From Bacteroidaceae bacterium (lineage in GTDB: Bacteria; Bacteroidota; Bacteroidia; Bacteroidales; Bacteroidaceae), in contig JAFYPU010000021.1 in NCBI GenBank assembly GCA_017547385.1, positions 1 to 64,000 on the forward strand: a DNA stretch of 64,000 bases, read 5' to 3'. The notes below the pieces were generated by a model. The model had not been told where the DNA came from and searched no databases. It saw nothing but the letters and a program-made list of their open reading frames with translations. Below are positions 44,337 through 52,802 of this stretch, piece after piece; position 1 is the stretch's first letter; each line of letters begins with the position of its first letter. Both the position numbers and the translations under genes were made by a program.

Positions 44337-44466
44337 GTTTCGCAGCATTCCCGAAAAGTTGGCTGTGCCTCCCGATTTCTTTGCCAACCATCACCGTCCA
44401 CAACCGTGCGCGCAGCGATTCGGCACATGCGTTTCACACTTTTTTGCTCCGAAAGCCAAGTCTTGT

Positions 44467-44497
44467 TTTGCCTATCCCACATTTTGCCGTAACTTTG
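44467..44497 (+). promoter_or_regulatory. Promoter of glyS
   Basis: TAACTTTG (44490-44497) with TTTG at 44467-44470, spacer 19 bp, about 30 bp before ATG 44528. This decides the start. Confidence 0.8.
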
Positions 44498-44527
44498 AAG
44501 CCGCAAACAATAACACATTATAATATT

Positions 44528-46069
44528 ATGGCTCAAGAAGACGTTTTCAAAAAAATTGTTTCCCATTGCAAAGAATACGGTTTCGTATTCCCCAGTAGCG
44601 ACATCTACGACGGTCTCGGCGCAGTGTACGACTACGGACAGAATGGTGTGGAACTCAAAAACAACATCAAACAATACTGGTGGCAATCCATGGTGCTCCT
44701 CCACGAGAACATCGTGGGACTGGACAGCGCCGTGTTCATGCACCCCACCGTTTGGAAAGCCTCGGGCCACGTCGACGCATTCAACGACCCCCTCATCGAC
44801 AACCGCGACTCGAAGAAGCGTTACCGCGCCGACGTTCTCATTGAAGACCAAATAGGCAAGTACGAAGAGAAAATCGAGAAAGAAATCGCCAAAGCACGCA
44901 AGCGTTTCGGCGAAGCCTTCGACGAAGCCCAATTCCGCAGCACCAACCCCCGCGTGTTGGAGAACGAAGCCAAGAAAAGCGCACTGCACGAACGCTTCGC
45001 AAAGGCAATGGGCGAGATGAACCTCGACGAACTCAAGCAAATCATCCTGGACGAAGAAATAGCCTGCCCCATCAGCGGCACACGCAACTGGACAGACGTG
45101 CGTCAGTTCAACCTCATGTTTAAGACCGAAGTGGGTTCCACCGCCGATGGCGCCTCCACCATCTACCTGCGCCCCGAAACCGCGCAAGGCATCTTCGTGA
45201 ACTACCTCAACGTGCAGAAAACCGGCCGCATGAAGATTCCGTTCGGCATCGCCCAAATCGGAAAAGCCTTCCGCAACGAAATCGTAGCCCGACAGTTCAT
45301 CTTCCGCATGCGAGAGTTCGAGCAGATGGAAATGCAATACTTCGTGAAACCCGGCACCGAGCTTCAGTGGTTCGAACAATGGAAGCAGACACGCATGGCT
45401 TGGCACCAGGCACTCGGCTTCGGCGCAGAGAACTATCGCTTCCACGACCACGAAAAGCTGGCGCACTATGCCAACGCCGCCAGCGACGTGGAATTCCGCA
45501 TGCCCTTCGGTTTCAAAGAAGTGGAAGGCATCCACAGCCGCACAGACTTCGACCTGTCGCAACACGCCAAGTTCTCAGGACGCAAAATCGAGTATTTCGA
45601 TCCCGACATCAACGAGAGCTACACTCCCTACGTTATCGAGACAAGTATCGGAGTGGACCGCATGTTCCTCAGCGTGCTCTGCCACGCCTACCAAGAGGAG
45701 AAGCTCGAAGGCGGCGACACCCGCGTGGTGCTCAAGCTGCCCGCAGCACTCGCCCCCACCAAGCTGGCCATCATGCCGCTCGTGAAGAAAGAAGGCCTGC
45801 CCGAGAAGGCACGCGAAATCATGGACGAACTGAAATTCCACTTCAACTGCAAGTATGACGAGAAGGACTCCATCGGCAAGCGCTATCGTCGTCAGGATGC
45901 CGTCGGCACACCCTTCTGCATCACCATCGACCACGAAACACTCAACGATGGCTGCGTAACCCTCCGCGACCGCGACACCATGCAGCAGGAACGCGTTCCC
46001 GTGAGTGAACTCCGCGCTCGTCTGGAAGACAAAGTGAGCATCACCTCCCTCCTGAAGAAGCTCTGTTAA
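44528..46069 (+). CDS. glyS: Glycyl-tRNA synthetase
   Basis: A 513-residue class II synthetase of the single-chain (alpha2) type. Motif 2 region is RNEIVARQFIFRMREFEQMEMQ in two adjoining pieces, motif 3 is SIGVDRMFLSVL, and RPETAQGIFVN and the C-terminal anticodon-binding domain (VVLKLPAALAPTKLAIMPL onward) are present. It charges tRNA-Gly. The frame extends far upstream through array H and the promoter; MAQEDVFKKIV at 44528 is the real start. The FKBP-like lipoprotein gene follows 12 bp later. Confidence 0.95.
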   Translation: MAQEDVFKKIVSHCKEYGFVFPSSDIYDGLGAVYDYGQNGVELKNNIKQYWWQSMVLLHENIVGLDSAVFMHPTVWKASGHVDAFNDPLIDNRDSKKRYRADVLIEDQIGKYEEKIEKEIAKARKRFGEAFDEAQFRSTNPRVLENEAKKSALHERFAKAMGEMNLDELKQIILDEEIACPISGTRNWTDVRQFNLMFKTEVGSTADGASTIYLRPETAQGIFVNYLNVQKTGRMKIPFGIAQIGKAFRNEIVARQFIFRMREFEQMEMQYFVKPGTELQWFEQWKQTRMAWHQALGFGAENYRFHDHEKLAHYANAASDVEFRMPFGFKEVEGIHSRTDFDLSQHAKFSGRKIEYFDPDINESYTPYVIETSIGVDRMFLSVLCHAYQEEKLEGGDTRVVLKLPAALAPTKLAIMPLVKKEGLPEKAREIMDELKFHFNCKYDEKDSIGKRYRRQDAVGTPFCITIDHETLNDGCVTLRDRDTMQQERVPVSELRARLEDKVSITSLLKKLC

Positions 46070-46081
46070 TCTGAATACGGC

Positions 46082-46738
46082 ATGAAACATTTCCTCCTGC
46101 TTCTCTCCCTCCTCATGACGGGCCTCAGCCTGTTCACCGCGTGTGAAGAATATGAGGAAACAGACCCCGAATACGCCAACTGGCAGGCACGCAACGCCGC
46201 CTACTTTCAGCAGCAACTCTCCGAGGCCAAAGCCGCCATTGCCCAAGCACAAGCCACACATGGCGAAGCCTGGGAGGAGCATTGCCCGTGGCGCGTGTTC
46301 CGCAACTACTCGTCCTCGCCCAACCCCGACGTGGCGTTGAAATCCACCGACAGCATCTGCGTGAAAATCGTGGAGCGCAGCGGGAACGTGCAAGTGCCCA
46401 TCGCCACCGACTCCGTGCGAGTGAACTTCCTGGGCCGGCTCATGCCGAAACTCTCCGGCGAGGATGGCACCATCTTCTCCCACTCCGGTGTGAGCAATCG
46501 TCCCGAGGACATCTTCTCCGACGCCCTCGGCGCGCCTGCCAAGTTTGCCGTGACGGGCACCGTAGCCGGTTTCGCCACCGCGCTGCAACACATGCCGCTC
46601 GGCGACCGCTGGCTCATCATCATCCCCCAAGAGTTGGGATACAAGGCACAAGCCATCGACAAGTGCCCCGCCTATTCCACCCTCATCTATGAGGTGCAGC
46701 TCAAGAGCATACACCCTGTGGGAACGAGCGTGGAGTAA
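46082..46738 (+). CDS. FKBP-like peptidyl-prolyl isomerase lipoprotein
   Basis: 218 residues: lipoprotein signal (LFTACEEYEE, Cys about 21), a helical Ala/Gln-rich spacer (about 40-65), then an FKBP-like domain. VRVNFLGRLM, FSDALGAPAKFAVTG and VAGFATALQHMPLGDRW, then IIIPQELGYKA and STLIYEVQLKSI, match FKBP strands. It likely assists folding in the periplasm. Probably an operon with glyS. Confidence 0.85.
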   Translation: MKHFLLLLSLLMTGLSLFTACEEYEETDPEYANWQARNAAYFQQQLSEAKAAIAQAQATHGEAWEEHCPWRVFRNYSSSPNPDVALKSTDSICVKIVERSGNVQVPIATDSVRVNFLGRLMPKLSGEDGTIFSHSGVSNRPEDIFSDALGAPAKFAVTGTVAGFATALQHMPLGDRWLIIIPQELGYKAQAIDKCPAYSTLIYEVQLKSIHPVGTSVE

Positions 46739-46772
46739 GAAAAAGTAAACGCCTATACATATAATAATATAA

Positions 46773-46812
46773 AGACACCGGCAAGGCTAATCAACAGCCC
46801 TTGTCGGTGTCT
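46773..46812 (+). terminator. Terminator after the FKBP gene
   Basis: AGACACCGGCAAGGC pairs with GCCCTTGTCGGTGTCT with two imperfections. T-run absent on the plus strand. Confidence 0.55.
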
Positions 46813-46966
46813 GTGCATAAAGTCCTGCTATCGCGGAGGAGAGGCTAGCATATCCCATCTCCGACCTTAAGACCCATACATCCATCTTTAAAATCCTCAA
46901 AAGCACTCTTCCCAATCCCGGAAGAACAAAAAATCCCTTTAAGAGCGTTATATTGTCTAAAAAAAC

Positions 46967-46974
46967 TATCTTTG
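46967..46974 (+). promoter_or_regulatory. Promoter (-7 box) of the GTPase operon
   Basis: TATCTTTG on the plus strand, then a leader of about 330 nt to ATG 47306. No ideal -33 element; the upstream 46813-46966 stretch shows no gene. Confidence 0.5.
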
Positions 46975-47305
46975 CAACGTCCGCAAGCGATGCGGATCTT
47001 CAGAGAAGCGTTTTTGCTTATCCTTGAAACGAAATCGGCAAAATTTCATCAGCAAGAGGATAAAGACAATGTAACGCTCATTCTGCTTGTATGCATTAGG
47101 AATGGTTTCAGACCGTTTCTTTTTGTGCATATATGCCAGCGTGGGATGATTGTTCTTCTGTCCGCATCTTGCATAGGTGTTTGCCGATACCTGTTTCAGT
47201 GCGAACGAAACAACAAGCTCACGCTTTTTTTGTTTCTCCTCTGATCCTGGGATATCCAATCGCCAAACTGAAGTTTTTACTCATTTTCAAAAAACTTCAA
47301 AACTC
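46975..47305 (+). other. Long untranslated leader or remnant
   Basis: Frames on both strands (46972-47244 plus, 46966-47259 minus) are open here but look like chance, and the plus frame begins at the promoter itself. The stretch could be a regulatory leader of the GTPase operon or part of the island boundary. I see no strong hairpin. Confidence 0.35.
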
Positions 47306-48337
47306 ATGGGAAACACCAATTACCTAAAAGTCTTATCATTTGCCTTTTGGCTGGCATTGATGATTGGAAGCTGCTATCTTACCGTGGAAAGCCTTGATTT
47401 ATTAACCGGATGGCCTGTATTCATTTTGTGGATACTTTCATTGGCCTGTTTTACCTTGGCCTCCATCGGCACGAAACTCATTTGCGACAGCCTCAACACC
47501 GCACTCTTTATCACAGGGCGAGGAATGAAACTCACGCTCGGCATCATCTTCCTCCTTGTGTTCTGGCTTATCTTTTCCTTTCCCACCAATACGCACACAC
47601 TCTTCTATGACTCTGCCATTAAAAACATTCTGACAGAAGACATTGCTGAGACCAAAGAAGCCTTAAGCAAATTAGCAAACACAGACAGCCGCGTAGAACA
47701 ATTAGAGAACGAGAAATTAGCCAAAGCCACAGAGTTAAGTACTATTATCGAGAACTATGTAGCAGAGGTAAACAACCCACAAAACTTAGGGCATGGAAAT
47801 AAAGCCGAAAAGCACTTGGCAGAATTCAATGCCAAGCTTGTGCCTCTTGGATGCAAAATAAAGGCTGAATCCCTGAAGCCTTACCCCACAAAGAAGAGTC
47901 AATTGCGAGATTACACAGAGCGCATGACCACAAAATTAGTCAGCATAGCAGGAACTGCCATTGCCAATTATTACAATCCCAAAATTGCAGCAACAAAAGA
48001 CTCTAAGAAGACTAAACAATTCACTGACAATATCAACTTACTGAGCAGACTCGAAAAACATTTGGCAGACAATCCGGCCTGCGATGAACCGACACGTAAA
48101 ACGGAGCAATTGCTATCCAAATGCTACAATCAGATTTACACAAATACCACACCCCCCGACAGCCGTTTTTATGGCGAAACAAAGACTGAGCGCGTGCGCA
48201 GTGTTATCCAACTTGTCAAAGATTTCTTTACCGGAAACATCCCCGGCAATCGCGACCTCACTTACTTTATCATCATTGCCCTCATCATTGACATCGCCGG
48301 ATTTATCTTCTTTTTTTACGCAACCAAACAACCATAA
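47306..48337 (+). CDS. Four-TM protein of the GTPase operon
   Basis: 343 residues, no recognised family. Three TM segments lie near the N-terminus (about 7-29, 33-55, 74-92) and one at the C-terminus (about 319-340). Between them is a 220-residue soluble, mostly helical region with a heptad-like start (ALSKLANTDSRVEQLENEKL). If the N-terminus is inside, the soluble part is periplasmic. It is the first gene of a five-gene, AT-richer operon, 17 bp before the GTPase gene. I start at ATG 47306 (MGNTNYLKVL), since the upstream extension lacks any support. It could be a sensor, channel or anchor; no function is shown. Confidence 0.8.
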   Translation: MGNTNYLKVLSFAFWLALMIGSCYLTVESLDLLTGWPVFILWILSLACFTLASIGTKLICDSLNTALFITGRGMKLTLGIIFLLVFWLIFSFPTNTHTLFYDSAIKNILTEDIAETKEALSKLANTDSRVEQLENEKLAKATELSTIIENYVAEVNNPQNLGHGNKAEKHLAEFNAKLVPLGCKIKAESLKPYPTKKSQLRDYTERMTTKLVSIAGTAIANYYNPKIAATKDSKKTKQFTDNINLLSRLEKHLADNPACDEPTRKTEQLLSKCYNQIYTNTTPPDSRFYGETKTERVRSVIQLVKDFFTGNIPGNRDLTYFIIIALIIDIAGFIFFFYATKQP

Positions 48338-48354
48338 TCAAAACCGATACCACT

Positions 48355-49200
48355 ATGTCTCCTAACACAAACACACAAAACATTCAGCAACAATCACAAA
48401 TAACCATTGCTGATCAAGAAGCACCCATCGTCATCTTGTTTGGTGCTCCGGCTTCCGGAAAAACATGCATCTTAGTGCGTTTGCTTCGTTATCTCAACCA
48501 AGAAACCAACCTCCAATGGGAACCTGATGCAACATTCCGCTCTGTTACCATAGACCCTATTTACGGAACTGTATGCGAAAAGTTCAAAAGTGATGTAAAC
48601 GCCAGCACTACACCGGTCGCAACTCCACCGGATTTTTATTTGTTGGCAAAAGTTCGCGATAACTATGGAAAAACTTTATTCCAAATCCTCGAAGCTCCGG
48701 GAGAACTTTATTTCCCTACAGACGACCTCAAGAACAATGCCCAAAACTTCAACCCTCATTCATTTTCCTATCCCTATGCTCACAGCATCATCAATGCGCC
48801 CAACAGAAAGATTTGGTGCTTCATGATAGAGCCAAATTGGGAAACACCTTCCATACGTGCCGCTTACGTTGACCGTATCAAAGCGATGAAGATGCACATG
48901 TCTCCCACAGACAAGGTTATTTTAATCTGCAACAAGTGCGACGAAATGCCGGCACTCATTTTGGGAAAAGGAGTCCCCAACACTTCATTGTTTCAACAGG
49001 AAATGCAAAATCAACACCCTGGTCTTTTCACTCCATTCATCAATCAACACCCCATTACTCGCCTCTTCCGCAAATACAATTGCAGTTTTGTTGCATTCTC
49101 ATCAGGCACATTTTTTAACGATGGCACTTACACACAAAGTGCCTCAGAATATCCAAAAACATTGTTACAAACCCTTTTAAGAGCCGTACGAGGTTATTAA
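48355..49200 (+). CDS. TRAFAC-like small GTPase
   Basis: A 281-residue P-loop protein: G1 GAPASGKT (residues 30-37), a G3-like LEAPGE (about 112-117, in place of DxxG), G4 NKCD (193-196) and a G5-like AFSSG (247-251). The order and spacing fit a GTPase of the TRAFAC class, close in style to the 'double-GTPase' and conflict-system GTPases. No TM segment, so it is cytosolic. Genes start 17 bp after and 1 bp before their neighbours, so it is a core operon member. The altered G3 might mean slow or partner-dependent hydrolysis (inference). Confidence 0.85.
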   Translation: MSPNTNTQNIQQQSQITIADQEAPIVILFGAPASGKTCILVRLLRYLNQETNLQWEPDATFRSVTIDPIYGTVCEKFKSDVNASTTPVATPPDFYLLAKVRDNYGKTLFQILEAPGELYFPTDDLKNNAQNFNPHSFSYPYAHSIINAPNRKIWCFMIEPNWETPSIRAAYVDRIKAMKMHMSPTDKVILICNKCDEMPALILGKGVPNTSLFQQEMQNQHPGLFTPFINQHPITRLFRKYNCSFVAFSSGTFFNDGTYTQSASEYPKTLLQTLLRAVRGY

Positions 49201-49201
49201 C

Positions 49202-50809
49202 ATGACAAACAGCATAAACATTGTTCTCTTTGGCAATCCGCATGGGATGGGTCAGATAGGGGGTGAGAATACATTGTATTATCAAAATACCTTCTACAAG
49301 ACCTATACCAAGGAAATGCCACGTAAAAAATTCCTCATCAGTAGGCTGCCGGACAACACGGCAGTCTACACTTTGGTGGAGTACGACTTGATAGCAGGAA
49401 AGCGTCCCGGAGGTTTCTTCGGTATGGAACTGCGAGTGGAAGGGGCTTTTCACCAACAAACGGAAGAACTCATAAAATTCTTTGAAGAGGAGTATGTAAA
49501 ACATGTCGAAGGGAACATCCTTCTGAACACAAAAGACAATGGTGGCCGATACTGCATCAACAACTTCTCAGAAAGAGAAGATGTTTGGCAAGCCTTGTTG
49601 AGAGATTTTCAAGTATATGTGGATACACACTTCACGCTTGATGATTCCGTATTGCGGCGGTTACTATATGGTAACAGCACTTGGGAAAAAGTAATAGAGC
49701 CGGGCGAAATCGTTCTAAATGTTCAGGAACAAGACTCAATAAGCAACTACAAAACACGCTTCAGTGACTTAAAAGAAGAAAGCGACAAACTCATTGCTCA
49801 GAGACAATCAGAGAAAGGCATAAGAACTCTTGCTGAAATCGACAACAAATTAAGAGGTATTACAGATCATCTTAACGAACTCCAAAACGAGCTTCAAAAC
49901 AAAGATACAACTATTCCCGAAGTAAAAGTCCTCATCAGTAGTATCGAGTTTCAAGTAGGGATGATTTCTTCAGTCCTTAATACATCAAAAGGTAAGGATG
50001 AGGTAAAAGATTCCATGGTAGATGGGAAGGATGTAGTTTCAGGCCCTTCCTTAATAAAGCACTTTCCATCTCTTCCCATTCGTATCCCCTTAAATAATAT
50101 ATTGTGTGGAGTTCTCGGTTTTGCTATTGCATGGTTCCTCTTCGGGGTAATGGAACTCGGAAAAGGAGACAGCGAAAGTGGAAAATCTGGTCCTCACGAT
50201 GAAATCCCCAAGTCTTTGTGTGAATACTATGACAGCACAAATTTAGTGCAATCTTTCAAAAACTTAAAGGAAAGAATTCAATCTGCCACAAAGAACTCAG
50301 AATATGATAAAATCCGTTCTATTATTATAGAAGTTGATACAACAACTGGATGGGCTTACTCCGCATCAGTTAAAAGTGCTCTCTATGAAGCTGCAGGCCG
50401 AGCATTAATACATGAAAAAAGCACGGATGACTCTACTACAGCAGACACAGAGACTCATGCCAGTTTTGAAGGCAGTGAAGGAGATACATATACTTCACCA
50501 TACTCTTTATACAAAATCTCGAGAGTTTATTATAACAGTGAGGACAAGCGCATTTATGTTGAAATTAAAGACGATAAAGGCCAAACTACAAGTCCGATAG
50601 AAAATAAACTTTGGCTTCATGTTTACAAACCCAATAAAAATAATTACGAACCTTTTAACCATAGTAATCCCTCATCATGTGGTGCAAATCAAAATTACGG
50701 CACATACAAGTTTGAATTAGTCGATAAAACTAATGACACAATTATAGATTCTCTTACTTGTTATTACAGTAATTCATGGATAAATCTCGTTTCATATCAA
50801 TCTTATTAG
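49202..50809 (+). CDS. Single-TM adaptor 1 of the GTPase operon
   Basis: 535 residues with a modular layout. The N-terminal domain (about 1-165) has INIVLFGNPHGMG, AVYTLVEYD, GKRPGGFFGMELRVEGAF and IKFFEEEYV. A coiled coil follows (about 180-232). One TM segment is at about 298-317 (NILCGVLGFAIAWFLFGVM). The C-terminal part is about 215 residues and beta-rich towards the end. The N-terminal pattern 'YT..../.FFG.EL.../..FFE' recurs in the last gene of the operon, so the two look paralogous. With N-domain inside, the C-domain would be periplasmic. No known family recognised; resemblance to GTPase-associated (GAP1-type) N-domains is a guess. Confidence 0.75.
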   Translation: MTNSINIVLFGNPHGMGQIGGENTLYYQNTFYKTYTKEMPRKKFLISRLPDNTAVYTLVEYDLIAGKRPGGFFGMELRVEGAFHQQTEELIKFFEEEYVKHVEGNILLNTKDNGGRYCINNFSEREDVWQALLRDFQVYVDTHFTLDDSVLRRLLYGNSTWEKVIEPGEIVLNVQEQDSISNYKTRFSDLKEESDKLIAQRQSEKGIRTLAEIDNKLRGITDHLNELQNELQNKDTTIPEVKVLISSIEFQVGMISSVLNTSKGKDEVKDSMVDGKDVVSGPSLIKHFPSLPIRIPLNNILCGVLGFAIAWFLFGVMELGKGDSESGKSGPHDEIPKSLCEYYDSTNLVQSFKNLKERIQSATKNSEYDKIRSIIIEVDTTTGWAYSASVKSALYEAAGRALIHEKSTDDSTTADTETHASFEGSEGDTYTSPYSLYKISRVYYNSEDKRIYVEIKDDKGQTTSPIENKLWLHVYKPNKNNYEPFNHSNPSSCGANQNYGTYKFELVDKTNDTIIDSLTCYYSNSWINLVSYQSY

Positions 50810-51342
50810 CAATCTTCCTAACATGGGGTTGCGAAAGCAAGCCTAACAAGCCGTTTGACCCGAATGCCGTTGACAGTTTGGCGGAAGCCGAGGAGGATTA
50901 TCCGGATGAGGATATTACGCCTGATGAAGCGGACGATTGCTTCAAAATTCCCTATGTTGAAACTTCAGGAGGCTTAAAAATCATTCCTGTCAGGGTGAAC
51001 GGCATGCCGCTGGATATGATTTACGATACCGGGGCCACAGAGACCATGCTTTCGCTCACCGAGGCGCAATATCTTTACAGCAAAGGCTTGCTCACAGAGG
51101 ACGATTTCATCGAGACGCAAAGCATGCAGATGGCCGACGGAAGCATCACAGAAGGTTTGCGAATACGGATTAAGCGTTTGGAGGTGGGAACAGGTGAAAA
51201 TAGTTTCTACATTGAAAACATCACTGCCACCGTTAGCGGAACTCATAATAGCATGTTATTATTGGGACAAAACGTCATGCAATACTTCCGTTCTATATCA
51301 ATCGATACAGAAGAGGAAATCATAAAATTCTACGAAAAGTAA
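50776..51342 (+). CDS. Retropepsin-like lipoprotein
   Basis: 188 residues: lipoprotein signal (LTWGCESK, Cys19), an acidic linker (about 36-54), then a clan AA aspartic protease-like domain with MIYDTGATETMLS (Asp84), QSMQMADG and the C-terminal LLLGQNVMQYF (the ILG-like strand). Only one active-site DTGA is present, so it would work as a dimer, as retropepsins do. It is located in the periplasm, bound to a membrane. It overlaps the previous gene by 34 nt, a sign of tight coupling. It could process the periplasmic parts of its neighbours or act as an effector; both are inference. Confidence 0.85.
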   Translation: MDKSRFISILLAIFLTWGCESKPNKPFDPNAVDSLAEAEEDYPDEDITPDEADDCFKIPYVETSGGLKIIPVRVNGMPLDMIYDTGATETMLSLTEAQYLYSKGLLTEDDFIETQSMQMADGSITEGLRIRIKRLEVGTGENSFYIENITATVSGTHNSMLLLGQNVMQYFRSISIDTEEEIIKFYEK

Positions 51343-51348
51343 CCATTT

Positions 51349-52701
51349 ATGCTGTTCAACTTTTACGTCTTCACCTGTGCCGGTGAAAAGTTTGACATGT
51401 ACCCCATAGATAGGTGCAAAGAGTTCCTTTCCGTCTATGCCCAAGAGACATCGACGGGGAGTGCCATCCGCATTCATCGTCATCAAGATTTGTGCTATCA
51501 CATCTACACCCGAAAAATTCAGAAAACAGCCGATGCTCCCGTCATAGGCTTTGCCTTAGTGTTCAACAATGCTTATTGCAAGGACGACTATTCCCGGATA
51601 TTTCATCTCTTTGAGGATATATATTCGTGGATGGCAACATGGAAACGTTTTATTCAATTGGACAACAATGGTCGATTAAATTTCACATTTCAAAAGTTGT
51701 CGGAGAAGCAGACGGAAATATCCCAAATTAAACAACGTTTGCAGGACACCATCGATCAAGCCTTTTCCAAAAGTTTCGCAACACTCCCTGCACCTACATA
51801 CAACGGGAATATTTATCATCTGAATCTTTTGGAAAACACCGTTCAACCCCTCGGGACTCTGCTACAGTACTATGATAAGATCCGTATTACAGACAATCCT
51901 ATACCCACCGAGTTGGAAGTTGCCGGTGAACTCCTAAGGTTAAAGACTGAAGAGTACAAGAAACTGACTGAAGCATACAAACAACTGCAGAAAGAAAAAA
52001 CACAGCAAACTCGCGCTGCCTGGCTTCTGTTCTTGCTTATAATTTGTCTCATAGGTGGGGGCATTCTTTGGCAAAGAAACAAAAGAAACTCAGGAGAAAT
52101 CCAGAGTCTAAACAGCACTTTGGTTCAAAGAGACAGTATCATTGCAAAAAGACGAGAAACTATCGGCGTGTTGCGAGATTCCGTGCAAGGGTGTTTGCAA
52201 AGCATTGAACATTTACGCAGTTCGCTAACCTCCATGACAAACATCAATTTCCCGTTGGGTGCTCCTAGTACAGATAATACAAGTAGCGACAATAGTTACA
52301 TTATGTGGCTTTATGCCAACAATCCGGTGAAATTACAGTCTTTCAAAGTCAGACCTGCTAATTCCAATAGCTTTACGCTAAGTCTTTACAATAGTTCCGA
52401 TGAACTGATAGCCTCTTCATCGGTTTCTGCAAGCGGCGGAAGTTGGTTGACCGTGGATGTAAGCAGTGCCGGTTGGATTTTGCAGTCCGGCTACTATTAC
52501 ATCCGTATTTCTTCTCCCAACGGAAACAGTCTTTGTTGGCATAGTTCAAACGATGAAGAGTTCAGGAGATATTCCCGTGGCCCATTACGCATCACGGGCT
52601 GCTGTTCTTACGATAGTCGAAACAATAGTGATGCCAAAAGCAAACACGGATATTATCAATACTTCTACGACATTCGTTATTCCCTCTACGCCGGCAACTG
52701 A
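51349..52701 (+). CDS. Single-TM adaptor 2 of the GTPase operon
   Basis: 450 residues with the same plan as the 535-residue protein. The N-domain (about 1-140) has HIYTRKI, APVIGFALVFNNAY and IFHLFEDIY. A helical stretch (about 190-220), one TM segment (about 223-241), a coiled coil (about 246-297) and a beta-rich C-domain (about 315-450) follow. LQSFKVRPANSNSFTLSLYN and SGYYYIRISSPNGNSLCWH suggest a jelly-roll-like, possibly glycan- or ligand-binding fold. It starts 6 bp after the retropepsin gene. No family recognised. Confidence 0.75.
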   Translation: MLFNFYVFTCAGEKFDMYPIDRCKEFLSVYAQETSTGSAIRIHRHQDLCYHIYTRKIQKTADAPVIGFALVFNNAYCKDDYSRIFHLFEDIYSWMATWKRFIQLDNNGRLNFTFQKLSEKQTEISQIKQRLQDTIDQAFSKSFATLPAPTYNGNIYHLNLLENTVQPLGTLLQYYDKIRITDNPIPTELEVAGELLRLKTEEYKKLTEAYKQLQKEKTQQTRAAWLLFLLIICLIGGGILWQRNKRNSGEIQSLNSTLVQRDSIIAKRRETIGVLRDSVQGCLQSIEHLRSSLTSMTNINFPLGAPSTDNTSSDNSYIMWLYANNPVKLQSFKVRPANSNSFTLSLYNSSDELIASSSVSASGGSWLTVDVSSAGWILQSGYYYIRISSPNGNSLCWHSSNDEEFRRYSRGPLRITGCCSYDSRNNSDAKSKHGYYQYFYDIRYSLYAGN

Positions 52702-52730
52702 CTTCTGAGGCCGCTCAAGTGTTCGAAGCG

Positions 52731-52770
52731 CAAGGCGCGATGCTCTCCTTTCACGGAACATCGCGCCTTG
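52731..52770. terminator. Bidirectional terminator between convergent genes
   Basis: CAAGGCGCGATG...CATCGCGCCTTG, a perfect 12-bp stem between the GTPase operon and the GH20 gene. Confidence 0.8.
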
Positions 52771-52802
52771 TTGCATATAAGAACTTTTTCAGTGCTTTCC
52801 CA

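Noticed and set aside
44150-45565. Minus-strand 471-codon frame opposite glyS
   Set aside because: Shadow frame crossing glyS, its promoter, array H and a terminator.
46966-47259. Overlapping frames before the GTPase operon
   Set aside because: They oppose each other, cover the promoter box and resemble no known protein.
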